A program made the position numbers and the translations under genes. Shown piece after piece: positions 24,205 through 32,868 of a stretch of DNA of 64,000 nt (position 1 is the stretch's first letter; each line of letters opens with the position of its first letter). The stretch comes from JADCRZ01 sp031399065 (GTDB lineage: Bacteria; Bacteroidota; Bacteroidia; Chitinophagales; Chitinophagaceae), in NCBI GenBank assembly GCA_031399065.1, contig JANNOM010000049.1, positions 1 to 64,000 on the forward strand, given 5' to 3'. A model generated the notes under the pieces. The model ran no database searches. It saw only the letters and a program-made list of their open reading frames with translations, and was not told the DNA's origin.

Positions 24205-24607
24205 CTGAAAACCTTTACCAGTAAGGCTTCCGGATTATCTTTAATAATAAGTATAAAATTATTTTGCCGATAATGATAAAAGTCGTTGCTTTGTCTATCA
24301 ATAGTGTAGACTAAAATAATGTAGACTAATACATTCGTTGAATGATTTTATTAATGGTAACTGTCAGCCACCGGCAGTTTCCGGGCAAACGGAGAAAATA
24401 ATATGAGCCTGAAAAAAATACAAAAACCTGATGAGGAACTGGTGGTATTAAACGATTCCCGTTATCATACTGCTTTTCCGTGTTGTTGCTCTTATGGCAT
24501 GTAACATTCCTGACAGTCCAATTACCTGATCGGTTATTCATTTCCGTTAGCGGTTAGATATAGTCAAATCATGCTAATTTTTTACCAGAGGATATAAAGT
24601 GTTTTCA
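24205..24607. other. Intergenic stretch without recognised gene
   Basis: No credible coding frame is seen. A 10-bp direct repeat (TGTAGACTAA) occurs at about 24305 and 24320, 15 bases apart. The right end of the accC-susC gap contains a candidate small RNA on the minus strand, described separately. Confidence 0.6.
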
Positions 24608-24715
24608 TTAATAAACAAAATGGCCAGAAACTGTTCGAGCAGCTCTGGCCGGCAACAAAAAGACCTGTTAATTAAACGATAAACTGCTTACGCAATTTAT
24701 CGTATGCCTTATTGC
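24608..24715 (-). ncRNA. Candidate small RNA divergent from susC
   Basis: On the minus strand a TATATTTG box (24729-24722) is followed by two hairpins. The first (24703-24676) has an 8-bp stem ACGATAAA/TTTATCGT, one U-G pair and three further pairs, closed by a GUAA tetraloop of the GNRA class. The second (24650-24622) pairs GGCCAGA with TCTGGCC plus an inner CTG/CAG, and is followed by ATTTTGTTTATT, the form of an intrinsic terminator. Together they predict a transcript of about 105 bases with no coding capacity, starting about 80 bases from the susC start codon and running away from it. Confidence 0.55.
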
Positions 24716-24721
24716 ATAATG

Positions 24722-24729
24722 CAAATATA
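24722..24729 (-). promoter_or_regulatory. Bacteroidota -7 box for the candidate small RNA
   Basis: The minus strand reads TATATTTG, an exact TAnnTTTG match, pointing away from susC. No protein gene lies downstream of it on that strand before the terminator-like hairpin at 24622-24650. Confidence 0.55.
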
Positions 24730-24795
24730 GGGAAAAATGGAGCAACCATTTTCCCGGGAACTGCTTTGTGCATAAGGCTGTCAAAACCCAGCAAC

Positions 24796-27700
24796 ATGAA
24801 TACAAGCAATCCCCGCAAACTGGCTGCCCGCCTGTTCTTCACAATGATTTTATTTGCCCTGGGCCATACTGCCTCGCATGGCCAGGCCACACAGCAAACC
24901 GATCTGAAAGGCCGCATCTCCGACCTGAGAAACAAAAACGTCCTGGCAGGTGCCACCGTTCATCTTATCGGGTCTACTAACAACGTATTTACCGACGATA
25001 AGGGAAATTTTAAGTTAACCACTTATAAAAAGCCGCCGTATACACTGTCTGTCAGTTTCGTTGGCTACCAGTCGAAGGAGGTAACTATAAGCAGTAATGA
25101 CCCGGTGAACATTGCTCTTGAGGAAGTATCGAACCAGCTCTCCGAAGTGGCTGTGATAGGTTATGGCACACAAAAGAGAAAAGACATTACCGGTTCGGTG
25201 GCGTCTGTCGCCAAAGAAAACCTGAACCAGGTAACGCCCTCTTTCGATAACCTGCTGCAGGGAGCTGTCGCCGGCGTATCTGTAACACAAAGCTCCGGGC
25301 AACCCGGTGCCACGTCGAGTATAAGAATACGGGGAGGCAATTCCCTTAGTTTCGGCAACGATCCCTTATATGTGATCGACGGATTTATTTATTACAACGA
25401 CAACGGACTTACGAACCTGAACCCTGCATCCGGTTCCGCGGTATCGGGTGTATCCACTAATGGACTGGCAACTATCAACCCAAGTGATATAGAAACAATC
25501 GATGTACTCAAGGACGCTTCTGCCACCGCCATTTACGGGTCAAGGGGGGCGAACGGAGTGGTTATCATCACTACCAAAAAGGGAACACGCGGTACCAATA
25601 ATCTTTCTTATAATGTGTCTTATGGCACACAGCACGTCGATAAAACAATCCCGGTGCTTAATGGACCACAATGGGCTAAGCTTTTCGACGATCTGTATAA
25701 GGCAACGCCAGGCATACAGGCAGGCCTGGCGGCTAATAAGTTAGTTATAGATTCACTGGGAGCGGCCGGGGTAAACGGAGACTGGTCGGATGCTGCCATA
25801 AGAAAAGGTATTACCCAGAATCATCAATTGAGCATTTACGGAGGGGATGAAAAATCGAAGTATTCCATTCAGGGAAACTATTTCGACCAGGAAGGAACGC
25901 TGATAGCAACAGACTTTAAACGATATTCGGCAAGGTTCAATTACGAGCGTAACCTGTCTTCGAGATTCAAACTAAGTACCAGCCTTTTTGGAAGTAACTC
26001 CGATGAAAATAAGCTACGGGGCTCCGCCTATAATGATATCGGGTTCAGCAGCGCTTTTTCTTCGCTTTATATAACCAATCCATTACAGACCGTAACCAAT
26101 TCGGATGGCTCATACAATACTACCTTGCAACCCGCGCTCAGTTCAACCATCAACACCATCAATGGGCAGCAATTCACCGACAATCCTATACTTGGTATCC
26201 AGTCCACTATCAACCAGACAAAGCTCACCAGGATACTGGGTAATTTTTCGGCGGAGTATAAATTGCTTACGGGGCTCAACGTAAAAACGACCTTTGGTAC
26301 CGACATTCTGAATACTAAGCTGAATTATTTTGCACCTTCTTACACTGCCGGTGGTAATTCGAGTGGAACCATTTCCGGGTCGGGCTCCATAGGAACCATT
26401 AATTATCTGGGTTGGCTGAATGAGAACATCATTACATACGATCATACATTTAATGATAAACATTCAGTGAACATCCTCGCTGGGTACACCACTCAATATC
26501 AAAAATCGGAGAATACCTTTCTTGCCGGGCAGTCTTTTCCGTCGGATGCACTTGGTTACAATAACCTTTACCTCGCTACTGCCAACAAAGTAACGGGTTC
26601 CGGGGAGGCAAAACAGACCTGGAATTCCTGGCTGGGAAGGATTAATTATTCATTCGATCACAAATATAACCTGACCCTTTCCGGCAGGTTCGATGGCGCG
26701 TCACCGACGGGGGCCAATAATAAATGGGGTTTCTTTCCCGCTATCGGGTTCTCATGGAATGTATCGGAAGAAGGCTTCTTTAAACCCCTGAACCAGTCCG
26801 TCAATAATCTTAAGTTGAGACTGACTGCAGGAAGTGCGGGTAATGCCAATTTCCCGGCATACAGTTCCATCGCTACCATCAATTCAAATGGTTATTATTT
26901 CGGAAGCCCTTTAGCCGCATACAACGGGCTTTCTCCGACTCAGCCTTCCAATCCCGACCTTACCTGGGAAACCACCACCCAGTATAATGCGGGAATTGAT
27001 CTGGGTTTATATAAAAACCGCATTTCCTTTACGGCAGATGTATATTATAAAAAAACGACCGATCTGTTCGTAAGCGGCGGGGGTCTGATTCCGTTGTCTA
27101 CCGGGTATTCCGTCGTTTCGCAGAATATCGGCAGTCTTGAAAATAAAGGGGTGGAACTTACCCTGACGACGGAGAACATAAAGACTTCCGATTTCTCCTG
27201 GAAATCGACCCTTATATACTCCAAAAATGCCAGTAAGATATTAAGCCTGGGGCCAAGCCAATCCTTTCAGCCTGTGGCCCCTACCGGACAAGTGTCTCCG
27301 GTGATCGTGAAAGTAGGACTACCCGTGGGTACGTTCTGGGGATATAGTACCGATGGCTTGTTAACCACATCTGATGCCTATGGTGCTAAAGCCGCCCCTA
27401 AGTTAGCCGGTGTATCGCAGGTAACAGGTGACCGTAAATACCTGCATGCAAACGGACTTACGGGTGCGGCCATAACCACCGCTGATAAACATAACCTGGG
27501 CAGTGCCCAGGCCAAGTTCACAGCAAGTGTGAGCAACACACTGATTTACAAAAACTTTGATCTTACCTTCCTTTTCCAGGGATCTTATGGTAACAAGATT
27601 TTCAACCTGCTGCAGCAACAGTTGGAGAAAACGACTACCACGGGTAATGTTTCCACTTTGCTGTTGGACAGGTGGGACTCGCTGGCGAACCCCGGTGGTA

Positions 27701-28005
27701 AGTTTCCGAAAGTAGTGAATGCCCCGGTGGTACAGGTGCAGGACACTTACATAGAGGACGGTTCTTACATACGCCTGAAAAATATCGCCATTGGGTATAA
27801 TTTACCGGCAGGCATCGCCACAAAAATAAGGGCCAGGCAAATCAAGTTCACCTTGTCTGCACAGAACCTTTTAACAATTACGGACTACACCGGCACTAAT
27901 CCGGAAGCCAATTTTTACGATCAAAATAACCTGCAGCCTGGTATAGATTATGGCGTGTATCCGAACTATAAAACATTTCTCGCAGGCCTCACCATTATTT
28001 TCTAG
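24796..28005 (+). CDS. SusC/RagA family TonB-dependent outer-membrane receptor
   Basis: This outer-membrane beta-barrel imports oligomers together with a SusD-type lipoprotein, powered by TonB. From ATG 24796 it has 1069 residues: signal peptide (to about 30, ending HTASHGQ), carboxypeptidase-D-like domain (DLKGRISDLRNKNVLAGATV, DDKGNFKLTTY), the SEVAVIGYGTQKRKDITGSV signature before the plug, plug domain with IRIRGGNS and the SusC hallmark SATAIYGSRGANGVVIITTK, then the barrel ending in LAGLTIIF with a terminal phenylalanine. The frame opens at 24712, but the signal peptide fits 24796. The susD gene follows by 15 bases. Confidence 0.93.
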   Translation: MNTSNPRKLAARLFFTMILFALGHTASHGQATQQTDLKGRISDLRNKNVLAGATVHLIGSTNNVFTDDKGNFKLTTYKKPPYTLSVSFVGYQSKEVTISSNDPVNIALEEVSNQLSEVAVIGYGTQKRKDITGSVASVAKENLNQVTPSFDNLLQGAVAGVSVTQSSGQPGATSSIRIRGGNSLSFGNDPLYVIDGFIYYNDNGLTNLNPASGSAVSGVSTNGLATINPSDIETIDVLKDASATAIYGSRGANGVVIITTKKGTRGTNNLSYNVSYGTQHVDKTIPVLNGPQWAKLFDDLYKATPGIQAGLAANKLVIDSLGAAGVNGDWSDAAIRKGITQNHQLSIYGGDEKSKYSIQGNYFDQEGTLIATDFKRYSARFNYERNLSSRFKLSTSLFGSNSDENKLRGSAYNDIGFSSAFSSLYITNPLQTVTNSDGSYNTTLQPALSSTINTINGQQFTDNPILGIQSTINQTKLTRILGNFSAEYKLLTGLNVKTTFGTDILNTKLNYFAPSYTAGGNSSGTISGSGSIGTINYLGWLNENIITYDHTFNDKHSVNILAGYTTQYQKSENTFLAGQSFPSDALGYNNLYLATANKVTGSGEAKQTWNSWLGRINYSFDHKYNLTLSGRFDGASPTGANNKWGFFPAIGFSWNVSEEGFFKPLNQSVNNLKLRLTAGSAGNANFPAYSSIATINSNGYYFGSPLAAYNGLSPTQPSNPDLTWETTTQYNAGIDLGLYKNRISFTADVYYKKTTDLFVSGGGLIPLSTGYSVVSQNIGSLENKGVELTLTTENIKTSDFSWKSTLIYSKNASKILSLGPSQSFQPVAPTGQVSPVIVKVGLPVGTFWGYSTDGLLTTSDAYGAKAAPKLAGVSQVTGDRKYLHANGLTGAAITTADKHNLGSAQAKFTASVSNTLIYKNFDLTFLFQGSYGNKIFNLLQQQLEKTTTTGNVSTLLLDRWDSLANPGGKFPKVVNAPVVQVQDTYIEDGSYIRLKNIAIGYNLPAGIATKIRARQIKFTLSAQNLLTITDYTGTNPEANFYDQNNLQPGIDYGVYPNYKTFLAGLTIIF

Positions 28006-28020
28006 CAAAAACATTTAACC

Positions 28021-29607
28021 ATGAGTAAAATAATATTAAATTCTATAGCGGTGTTTTTGACAGGAGGATTATTTTTTTCCTGCAATAAGCTCGATGAAAA
28101 TCCGCTGGGCAATCTTACAGGGGGTAATTTTTACAAAACGCAGTCCGATGCAATTGCGGCCGTTACAGCGGTGTATAGTACATTAAGTACAGATGTAAAT
28201 AACGATTTCCCCATTTATGGAAGAAACCTTAACCTGCTGGTAGAAAACACCAGCGACAACCAGGTGTACAGTCCTTCCAATACCAATCCCGATGTAAGGG
28301 CCTTGGGCACGGCCACTTATGTAAGCACCAACGACCGTATACGAAAGATATACGCACAGCTTTACTGGGGGGTGAACAAAGCAAATATCGCGATCGAAAA
28401 TATACCTGGTATTCCCGAAGCATCATTCCGGGACCCGGCCTATACATCGGCCAACCTGGTAAGAGAAGCGAAGTTTATAAGGGCATTGCACTATTTTAAC
28501 CTGGTGCGTTTATTCGGCGACGTACCCCTTATACTAAAAGATCTTACTTCGCTTGACCTGGAGGTGCTGAAAGTAAGCAGGGCACCCAGGGATTCCGTTT
28601 ACCGGCAAATAATAGCCGACCTGAATGACGCGACACTGTTACCTGCAACCAATTCTGGCGTAAAGCTGGGAAGAGCGACCAGCGGCTCCGCGTATGCGTT
28701 ACTCGCAAAAGTGTACGCTACCCGCCAGGACTGGAGAAATGCCGCCATACAGCTTAATAAAGTAATCAGTGCCGGAACCGGGTTTGTCGAAGCATCCGGC
28801 ATTTATGGATACGACCTGTTCACCAAATTCTCCGATGCTTTTCAGCCGGGCACAAAAAACGGCAAAGAGCATATATTTTCCGCGCAATTTAATGGAACGG
28901 CCGGGGGCTTTGTAAGCAATCAGACCATCAGCTCCTTTACCTGGACCACTTCCGCTTATACAGCGGATATTCCTGCGGATGCCTCCGTGGTAACCGGATT
29001 GTTTAATATAGCGGATCAGCGCAGGTCGTCTTCCTTCTATGATTCTTTATACAACCAGTCTACGCTGAAATGGGTAAAGTGGCCATTCTTTAATTTTCTG
29101 AAATTTGTTGATCAGAGTTCCGGCTTCGTGGCAGCGCTTCCCGGCAATCAGGGAGGTAATAGCAGGGTTAATTTTCCCGTTATCCGGTATGCGGATATCT
29201 TGTTGCTGCACGCCGAAGTGCTGAACGAAATCAACGGTGGCCCTGTCGCCGAAGCATACAAGGCCATTAACCAGGTAAGGGCCAGGGCGTTCAATTATTA
29301 TACAGGAGCAGGTAATTATTCAAATAACCTGTACGACCTGAAGCGGGGTTTGAGTCAGGCTGATTTTAGGGATTCTGTATTTGCGGAACGGAGAAGGGAA
29401 TTTATACAGGAAAGCCACCGCTGGTTCGACCTAGTGAGAAGAACGGATAAGGGCCCCGGTGTGTACTACCTGAACGCCGTTAAAAGCATGCCCGGTAATC
29501 CCAAAGCTGCAGCCACGTTAAAAGACACATTATTTCCTATACCTCAAACGGAGATCGACCTGTATGGGGGCACTAACGAAGGGTTTAAACAAAATCCCGG
29601 ATGGTGA
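28021..29607 (+). CDS. RagB/SusD family nutrient-binding lipoprotein
   Basis: This surface lipoprotein forms the lid over the SusC barrel and binds the substrate. The 528 residues start with a lipoprotein signal (FFSC, lipidated Cys21) and NKLDENPLGNLTGGNFYKT, and have the helical repeat regions with EAKFIRALHYFNLVRLFGDVPL (two adjoining parts, about 155-177). The C-terminal SusD signature is FAERRREFIQESHRWFDLVR, ending with FPIPQTEIDLYGGTNEGFKQNPGW in sections. It pairs with the SusC gene 15 bases upstream. Confidence 0.94.
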   Translation: MSKIILNSIAVFLTGGLFFSCNKLDENPLGNLTGGNFYKTQSDAIAAVTAVYSTLSTDVNNDFPIYGRNLNLLVENTSDNQVYSPSNTNPDVRALGTATYVSTNDRIRKIYAQLYWGVNKANIAIENIPGIPEASFRDPAYTSANLVREAKFIRALHYFNLVRLFGDVPLILKDLTSLDLEVLKVSRAPRDSVYRQIIADLNDATLLPATNSGVKLGRATSGSAYALLAKVYATRQDWRNAAIQLNKVISAGTGFVEASGIYGYDLFTKFSDAFQPGTKNGKEHIFSAQFNGTAGGFVSNQTISSFTWTTSAYTADIPADASVVTGLFNIADQRRSSSFYDSLYNQSTLKWVKWPFFNFLKFVDQSSGFVAALPGNQGGNSRVNFPVIRYADILLLHAEVLNEINGGPVAEAYKAINQVRARAFNYYTGAGNYSNNLYDLKRGLSQADFRDSVFAERRREFIQESHRWFDLVRRTDKGPGVYYLNAVKSMPGNPKAAATLKDTLFPIPQTEIDLYGGTNEGFKQNPGW

Positions 29608-29680
29608 TACAGAACATTTTTATCAGGACTACTAATATTTTCACATAACCTACATAGACATCTAATATAAAAGATCATCA

Positions 29681-31555
29681 ATGAAAACACATAAGCGGTT
29701 ACTTAATACCATAGGAAAAGAGGCGACCACCATTTTAATCGCCGGCATGTTTACACAGGGTGCTTTTGCACAAGCTCCTGCGGAGCCTTACCGTGGCGTT
29801 ATTGGTAAAACGATCAACGATTCCAAAGAGTGGTGGGCACCTATTTCCAAAGCTCCCGCGGGTGCGCCGAATGTCGTGTGGATTTTACTTGACGACGTGG
29901 GCTTCGGAGCTACGGGTTCTTTTGGCGGCCTCATAAGCACGCCTACGTTTGACAGCCTTGCTAATAACGGATTACGGTACACCAACTTTCATACGGCAGC
30001 TATATGTGCGCCCACGCGTTCGGCCCTGCTTACAGGTCGTAATAGTCACGCGGTGCATGTGGGCGGCTTCTCGCATATCGCTATGTCGGCCGGCTTTCCC
30101 GGGTATGATGGAAGGATACCTTCCAAAGCCGGTACCATTGCCGAAATACTGCGCGAGAACGGATACAATACATTTGCCGTAGGCAAGTACGGTTTAACGC
30201 CCGATGAAGAAGCAACAGACGCGGGGCCTTTCGACCGGTGGCCAACCGGTAAAGGATTCGATCATTTCTTCGGATTCCTTGGCTCCCAGACCGATCAGTA
30301 TAAACCTGACCTGGTAGAAGATAATGCCCACGTGGTACCCGACGGAAGGCATCTGAACGAGCAGATTACCGACAAGGCCATCAGTTTTATTGCCCGTCAG
30401 CAGAAAGCCGCCCCCGATAAACCCTTCTTCCTGTATTACTCTCCCGGCGCTGTACATGCGCCGCACCAGGTAGATAAATACTGGAGCGACCAGTACAAAG
30501 GGAAGTTCGACGACGGCTGGGACATATTCCGGGAAACGGTGATCGCCAACCAGAAAAGACTGGGCATTATCCCTTCTAATGTGCAACTGCCGCCGCGCAA
30601 TGCGCGTATACAGGAATGGAAATCGCTTACTCCCGAACAGAAAAGATTATATGCCCGTTTTATGGAAGTATATGCAGGTTACCTGACGTATACCGACTTC
30701 CAGATAGGCCGGCTGGTGAACTACCTGAAAGAAAAGAACCTGCTCGGTAACACCATCATTTATGCCGTAATAGGCGATAACGGGGCCAGTAAAGAAGGTA
30801 CTTATGAAGGAGTGATTACACCCAAAAGAAATGCCGCCAGGTTAAAAACCCGGGAAGATTTTCTGAAAACGAACCTGGAGAATATCGACTCCATCGGTAC
30901 ACCCGATGGATCAGCCAATTATCCGCTTGGCTGGGCACAGGCAACCAATACGCCGTTCAGGGAATGGAAGCAGGACGCCAATTCAGAGGGTGGCACCAGG
31001 AACCCGCTTATTATCTTTTACCCCAAAGGAATTAAAGAAAAAGGGGGCATCCGCAACCAGTACGGGTATGTGAGCGATCTGCTTCCCACTACCCTGGAGT
31101 TTTTGGGTATCAGGGCACCGGAGCATATTCGCGGTATAAAGCAGGATTCTATACAGGGTACTTCGCTGGTATATTCTTTCGGGAACGCCAAAGCAGCTTC
31201 GCGGCATACTATACAGCACTACTACATTTTTGGCTCGCGTTCCATTTATCACAATGGATGGAAAGCCGCGGCTGCGCATCACCCCTACAATATCGATTTC
31301 GATTTTAAACCGGGTGAAACGATCTCCGACAAAAGTTTTGATGAAGACGAATGGGAACTGTACAACATGAACGAAGATTTTAACGAGCTTAATAACCTGG
31401 CTAAAAAGAATCCGGCGAAGCTGGCAGAACTTAAGAAGACGTTCGATGAACAGGCAGAAAAAAACCACCTCTACCCGTTTATAAGCTGGTACGATGTATA
31501 TAACAAGCGGATACATCATCCCAATGGAAGCGATGTACAGGCACCTTTAAAATGA
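29681..31555 (+). CDS. Exported sulfatase (arylsulfatase type, family S1)
   Basis: This 624-residue sulfatase has a signal peptide (to about 30, GAFAQ). The metal site Asp71-Asp72 is in WILLDDVGFG, and the catalytic sulfatase motif C-x-P-x-R in CAPTRSALLTGR places Cys109 as the residue to be converted to formylglycine. Later landmarks are KYGLTPDEEATDAGPFDRWPTG in sections, IGDNGASKEG with the second metal pair, and QDANSEGGTRNP. It should hydrolyse sulfate esters in the periplasm, after maturation by a formylglycine-generating or anaerobic maturase enzyme not present here. The SusC/SusD pair precedes it, and a close paralogue lies at 32869. Confidence 0.93.
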   Translation: MKTHKRLLNTIGKEATTILIAGMFTQGAFAQAPAEPYRGVIGKTINDSKEWWAPISKAPAGAPNVVWILLDDVGFGATGSFGGLISTPTFDSLANNGLRYTNFHTAAICAPTRSALLTGRNSHAVHVGGFSHIAMSAGFPGYDGRIPSKAGTIAEILRENGYNTFAVGKYGLTPDEEATDAGPFDRWPTGKGFDHFFGFLGSQTDQYKPDLVEDNAHVVPDGRHLNEQITDKAISFIARQQKAAPDKPFFLYYSPGAVHAPHQVDKYWSDQYKGKFDDGWDIFRETVIANQKRLGIIPSNVQLPPRNARIQEWKSLTPEQKRLYARFMEVYAGYLTYTDFQIGRLVNYLKEKNLLGNTIIYAVIGDNGASKEGTYEGVITPKRNAARLKTREDFLKTNLENIDSIGTPDGSANYPLGWAQATNTPFREWKQDANSEGGTRNPLIIFYPKGIKEKGGIRNQYGYVSDLLPTTLEFLGIRAPEHIRGIKQDSIQGTSLVYSFGNAKAASRHTIQHYYIFGSRSIYHNGWKAAAAHHPYNIDFDFKPGETISDKSFDEDEWELYNMNEDFNELNNLAKKNPAKLAELKKTFDEQAEKNHLYPFISWYDVYNKRIHHPNGSDVQAPLK

Positions 31556-31589
31556 CCGGTATAAACGGTAAAACATTTAATCAACTTTT

Positions 31590-31712
31590 ATGACCTTAAC
31601 GGATTTAAATATCATTATTAAAAAAATAGGAGTGGGTTTACTGATTTTTCTGATCCCCCTGCTCATTATAGGAGGCGGGCTATTCCTAATACAGTTATTA
31701 TTAACCAAATAA
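31590..31712 (+). CDS. Single-pass membrane peptide of 40 residues
   Basis: ATG 31590 to TAA 31712 encodes a peptide with a short polar start (MTLTDLNIIIKK), one continuous hydrophobic segment of about 24 residues (from IGVGLLIFLI to FLIQLLL) and the end TK. It fits the gap between the sulfatase and the hydroxylase gene, leaving 34 bases upstream and 10 downstream on the same strand, which supports translation in the operon. It may help assemble or regulate the neighbouring membrane enzyme. No family was recognised. Confidence 0.6.
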   Translation: MTLTDLNIIIKKIGVGLLIFLIPLLIIGGGLFLIQLLLTK

Positions 31713-31722
31713 AACGTTCGTT

Positions 31723-32820
31723 ATGCCACTGGATACAATAACAGCAAAAAAAATTACGCGTGACATAGGCATAAGCCTTCTCATTTATGCATTACCGGTA
31801 GTGATACTATTCCTGTATTTTAGCCTGAAGGGAGAAACGCCCTGGGTAAACCATAACAACGAACCGGCAAATGTAAACGTACCCGCCGCTTTTAAATTCT
31901 TTGAACCTGTATTGAAAAATATACGATCCTGGGGATTTTTAGTGATCGCACTGATACTGGGTGCCATCGAGTTCGGCTTAGGTTTATACGATAATAAATG
32001 GACGAAGAGCGAACGCAAAATAGATATAGTATGCTTTTTAGCTCCCCGGTTTTTACTGCCACCCGTCACGGCCTTTTTCAGCCTTAAACTGTTGCCTTTC
32101 GTATTTCCCGGTCTTGAGAACGCCTTCTCCTGGGTGCCATTTTGGGCAGGACTTTTAATTATAGCCGTCGCGGACGATTTAACACAATACTGGTACCACC
32201 GTCTGCATCACCAGGTACCCTTCCTGTGGCGGTTTCACCGTACGCATCATTCCGCCCCTTATATGGGAATGGCTATGGCCAGCCGGCAGAACTTTATTTA
32301 TACCGTTTTCTTTTCGCAGATTTATTTAACTGCCACATTAATCTATCTGGGACTTGGATTTCCGGCACTGGTAGTTACCGTCGTCAAATCGTTCATAACC
32401 TTGTCGGCACATTCGAGCATCGCCTGGGATAAGCCGTTTTATAAATACCGGATACTGCACCCTATAGCATGGGTCCTGGAGCGTACCATTTCCACTCCTG
32501 CCACACACCAGTCGCACCATGCCGATACCGTTGACGGTATCGGTAATTACAAAGGGAATTTCGGCAACATGTTTTTTTTATGGGATGTGATTTTTAATAC
32601 AGGCATCATTACACGCCAGTACCCGAAAACCTTCGGCATAAAGTTTTATACGCAGGAAGAATGGTATGCCCAGTTTTTATGGCCCATCTTCAAATCGAAA
32701 AAAGCCGGAAGTGAACTGGCTGCCGGTGGTCCCGAAGTAGGTGATCAGGTAGACGAGCCATCACTATCATCCAAAGAAAACTATCCGTCAGCTCAGCTCC
32801 TGCGCGAGTCGGCCATCTGA
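31723..32820 (+). CDS. Sterol desaturase/fatty acid hydroxylase family membrane enzyme
   Basis: This integral membrane di-iron enzyme of 365 residues has four to five hydrophobic segments (for example 17-33, 70-87, 140-155). It carries the three histidine clusters of the fatty acid hydroxylase superfamily: H159-x2-H162-H163 (YHRLHHQ), H172-x2-H175-H176 (FHRTHHSAP) and the late HQSHHAD, plus SAHSSIAW. Such enzymes hydroxylate or desaturate sterols, carotenoids or lipid chains using oxygen. It stands between two sulfatase genes, so it may act on the desulfated product or on a lipid carrying sulfate. That link is inferred. Confidence 0.9.
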   Translation: MPLDTITAKKITRDIGISLLIYALPVVILFLYFSLKGETPWVNHNNEPANVNVPAAFKFFEPVLKNIRSWGFLVIALILGAIEFGLGLYDNKWTKSERKIDIVCFLAPRFLLPPVTAFFSLKLLPFVFPGLENAFSWVPFWAGLLIIAVADDLTQYWYHRLHHQVPFLWRFHRTHHSAPYMGMAMASRQNFIYTVFFSQIYLTATLIYLGLGFPALVVTVVKSFITLSAHSSIAWDKPFYKYRILHPIAWVLERTISTPATHQSHHADTVDGIGNYKGNFGNMFFLWDVIFNTGIITRQYPKTFGIKFYTQEEWYAQFLWPIFKSKKAGSELAAGGPEVGDQVDEPSLSSKENYPSAQLLRESAI

Positions 32821-32868
32821 TGATACTATAATAATGCAGAATTTCCCCTTTAAACAAACATTGTAAAT

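Noticed and set aside
24326..24541. 71-residue minus-strand frame in the accC-susC gap
   Set aside because: The composition is random-like, with no neighbour or motif to support it.
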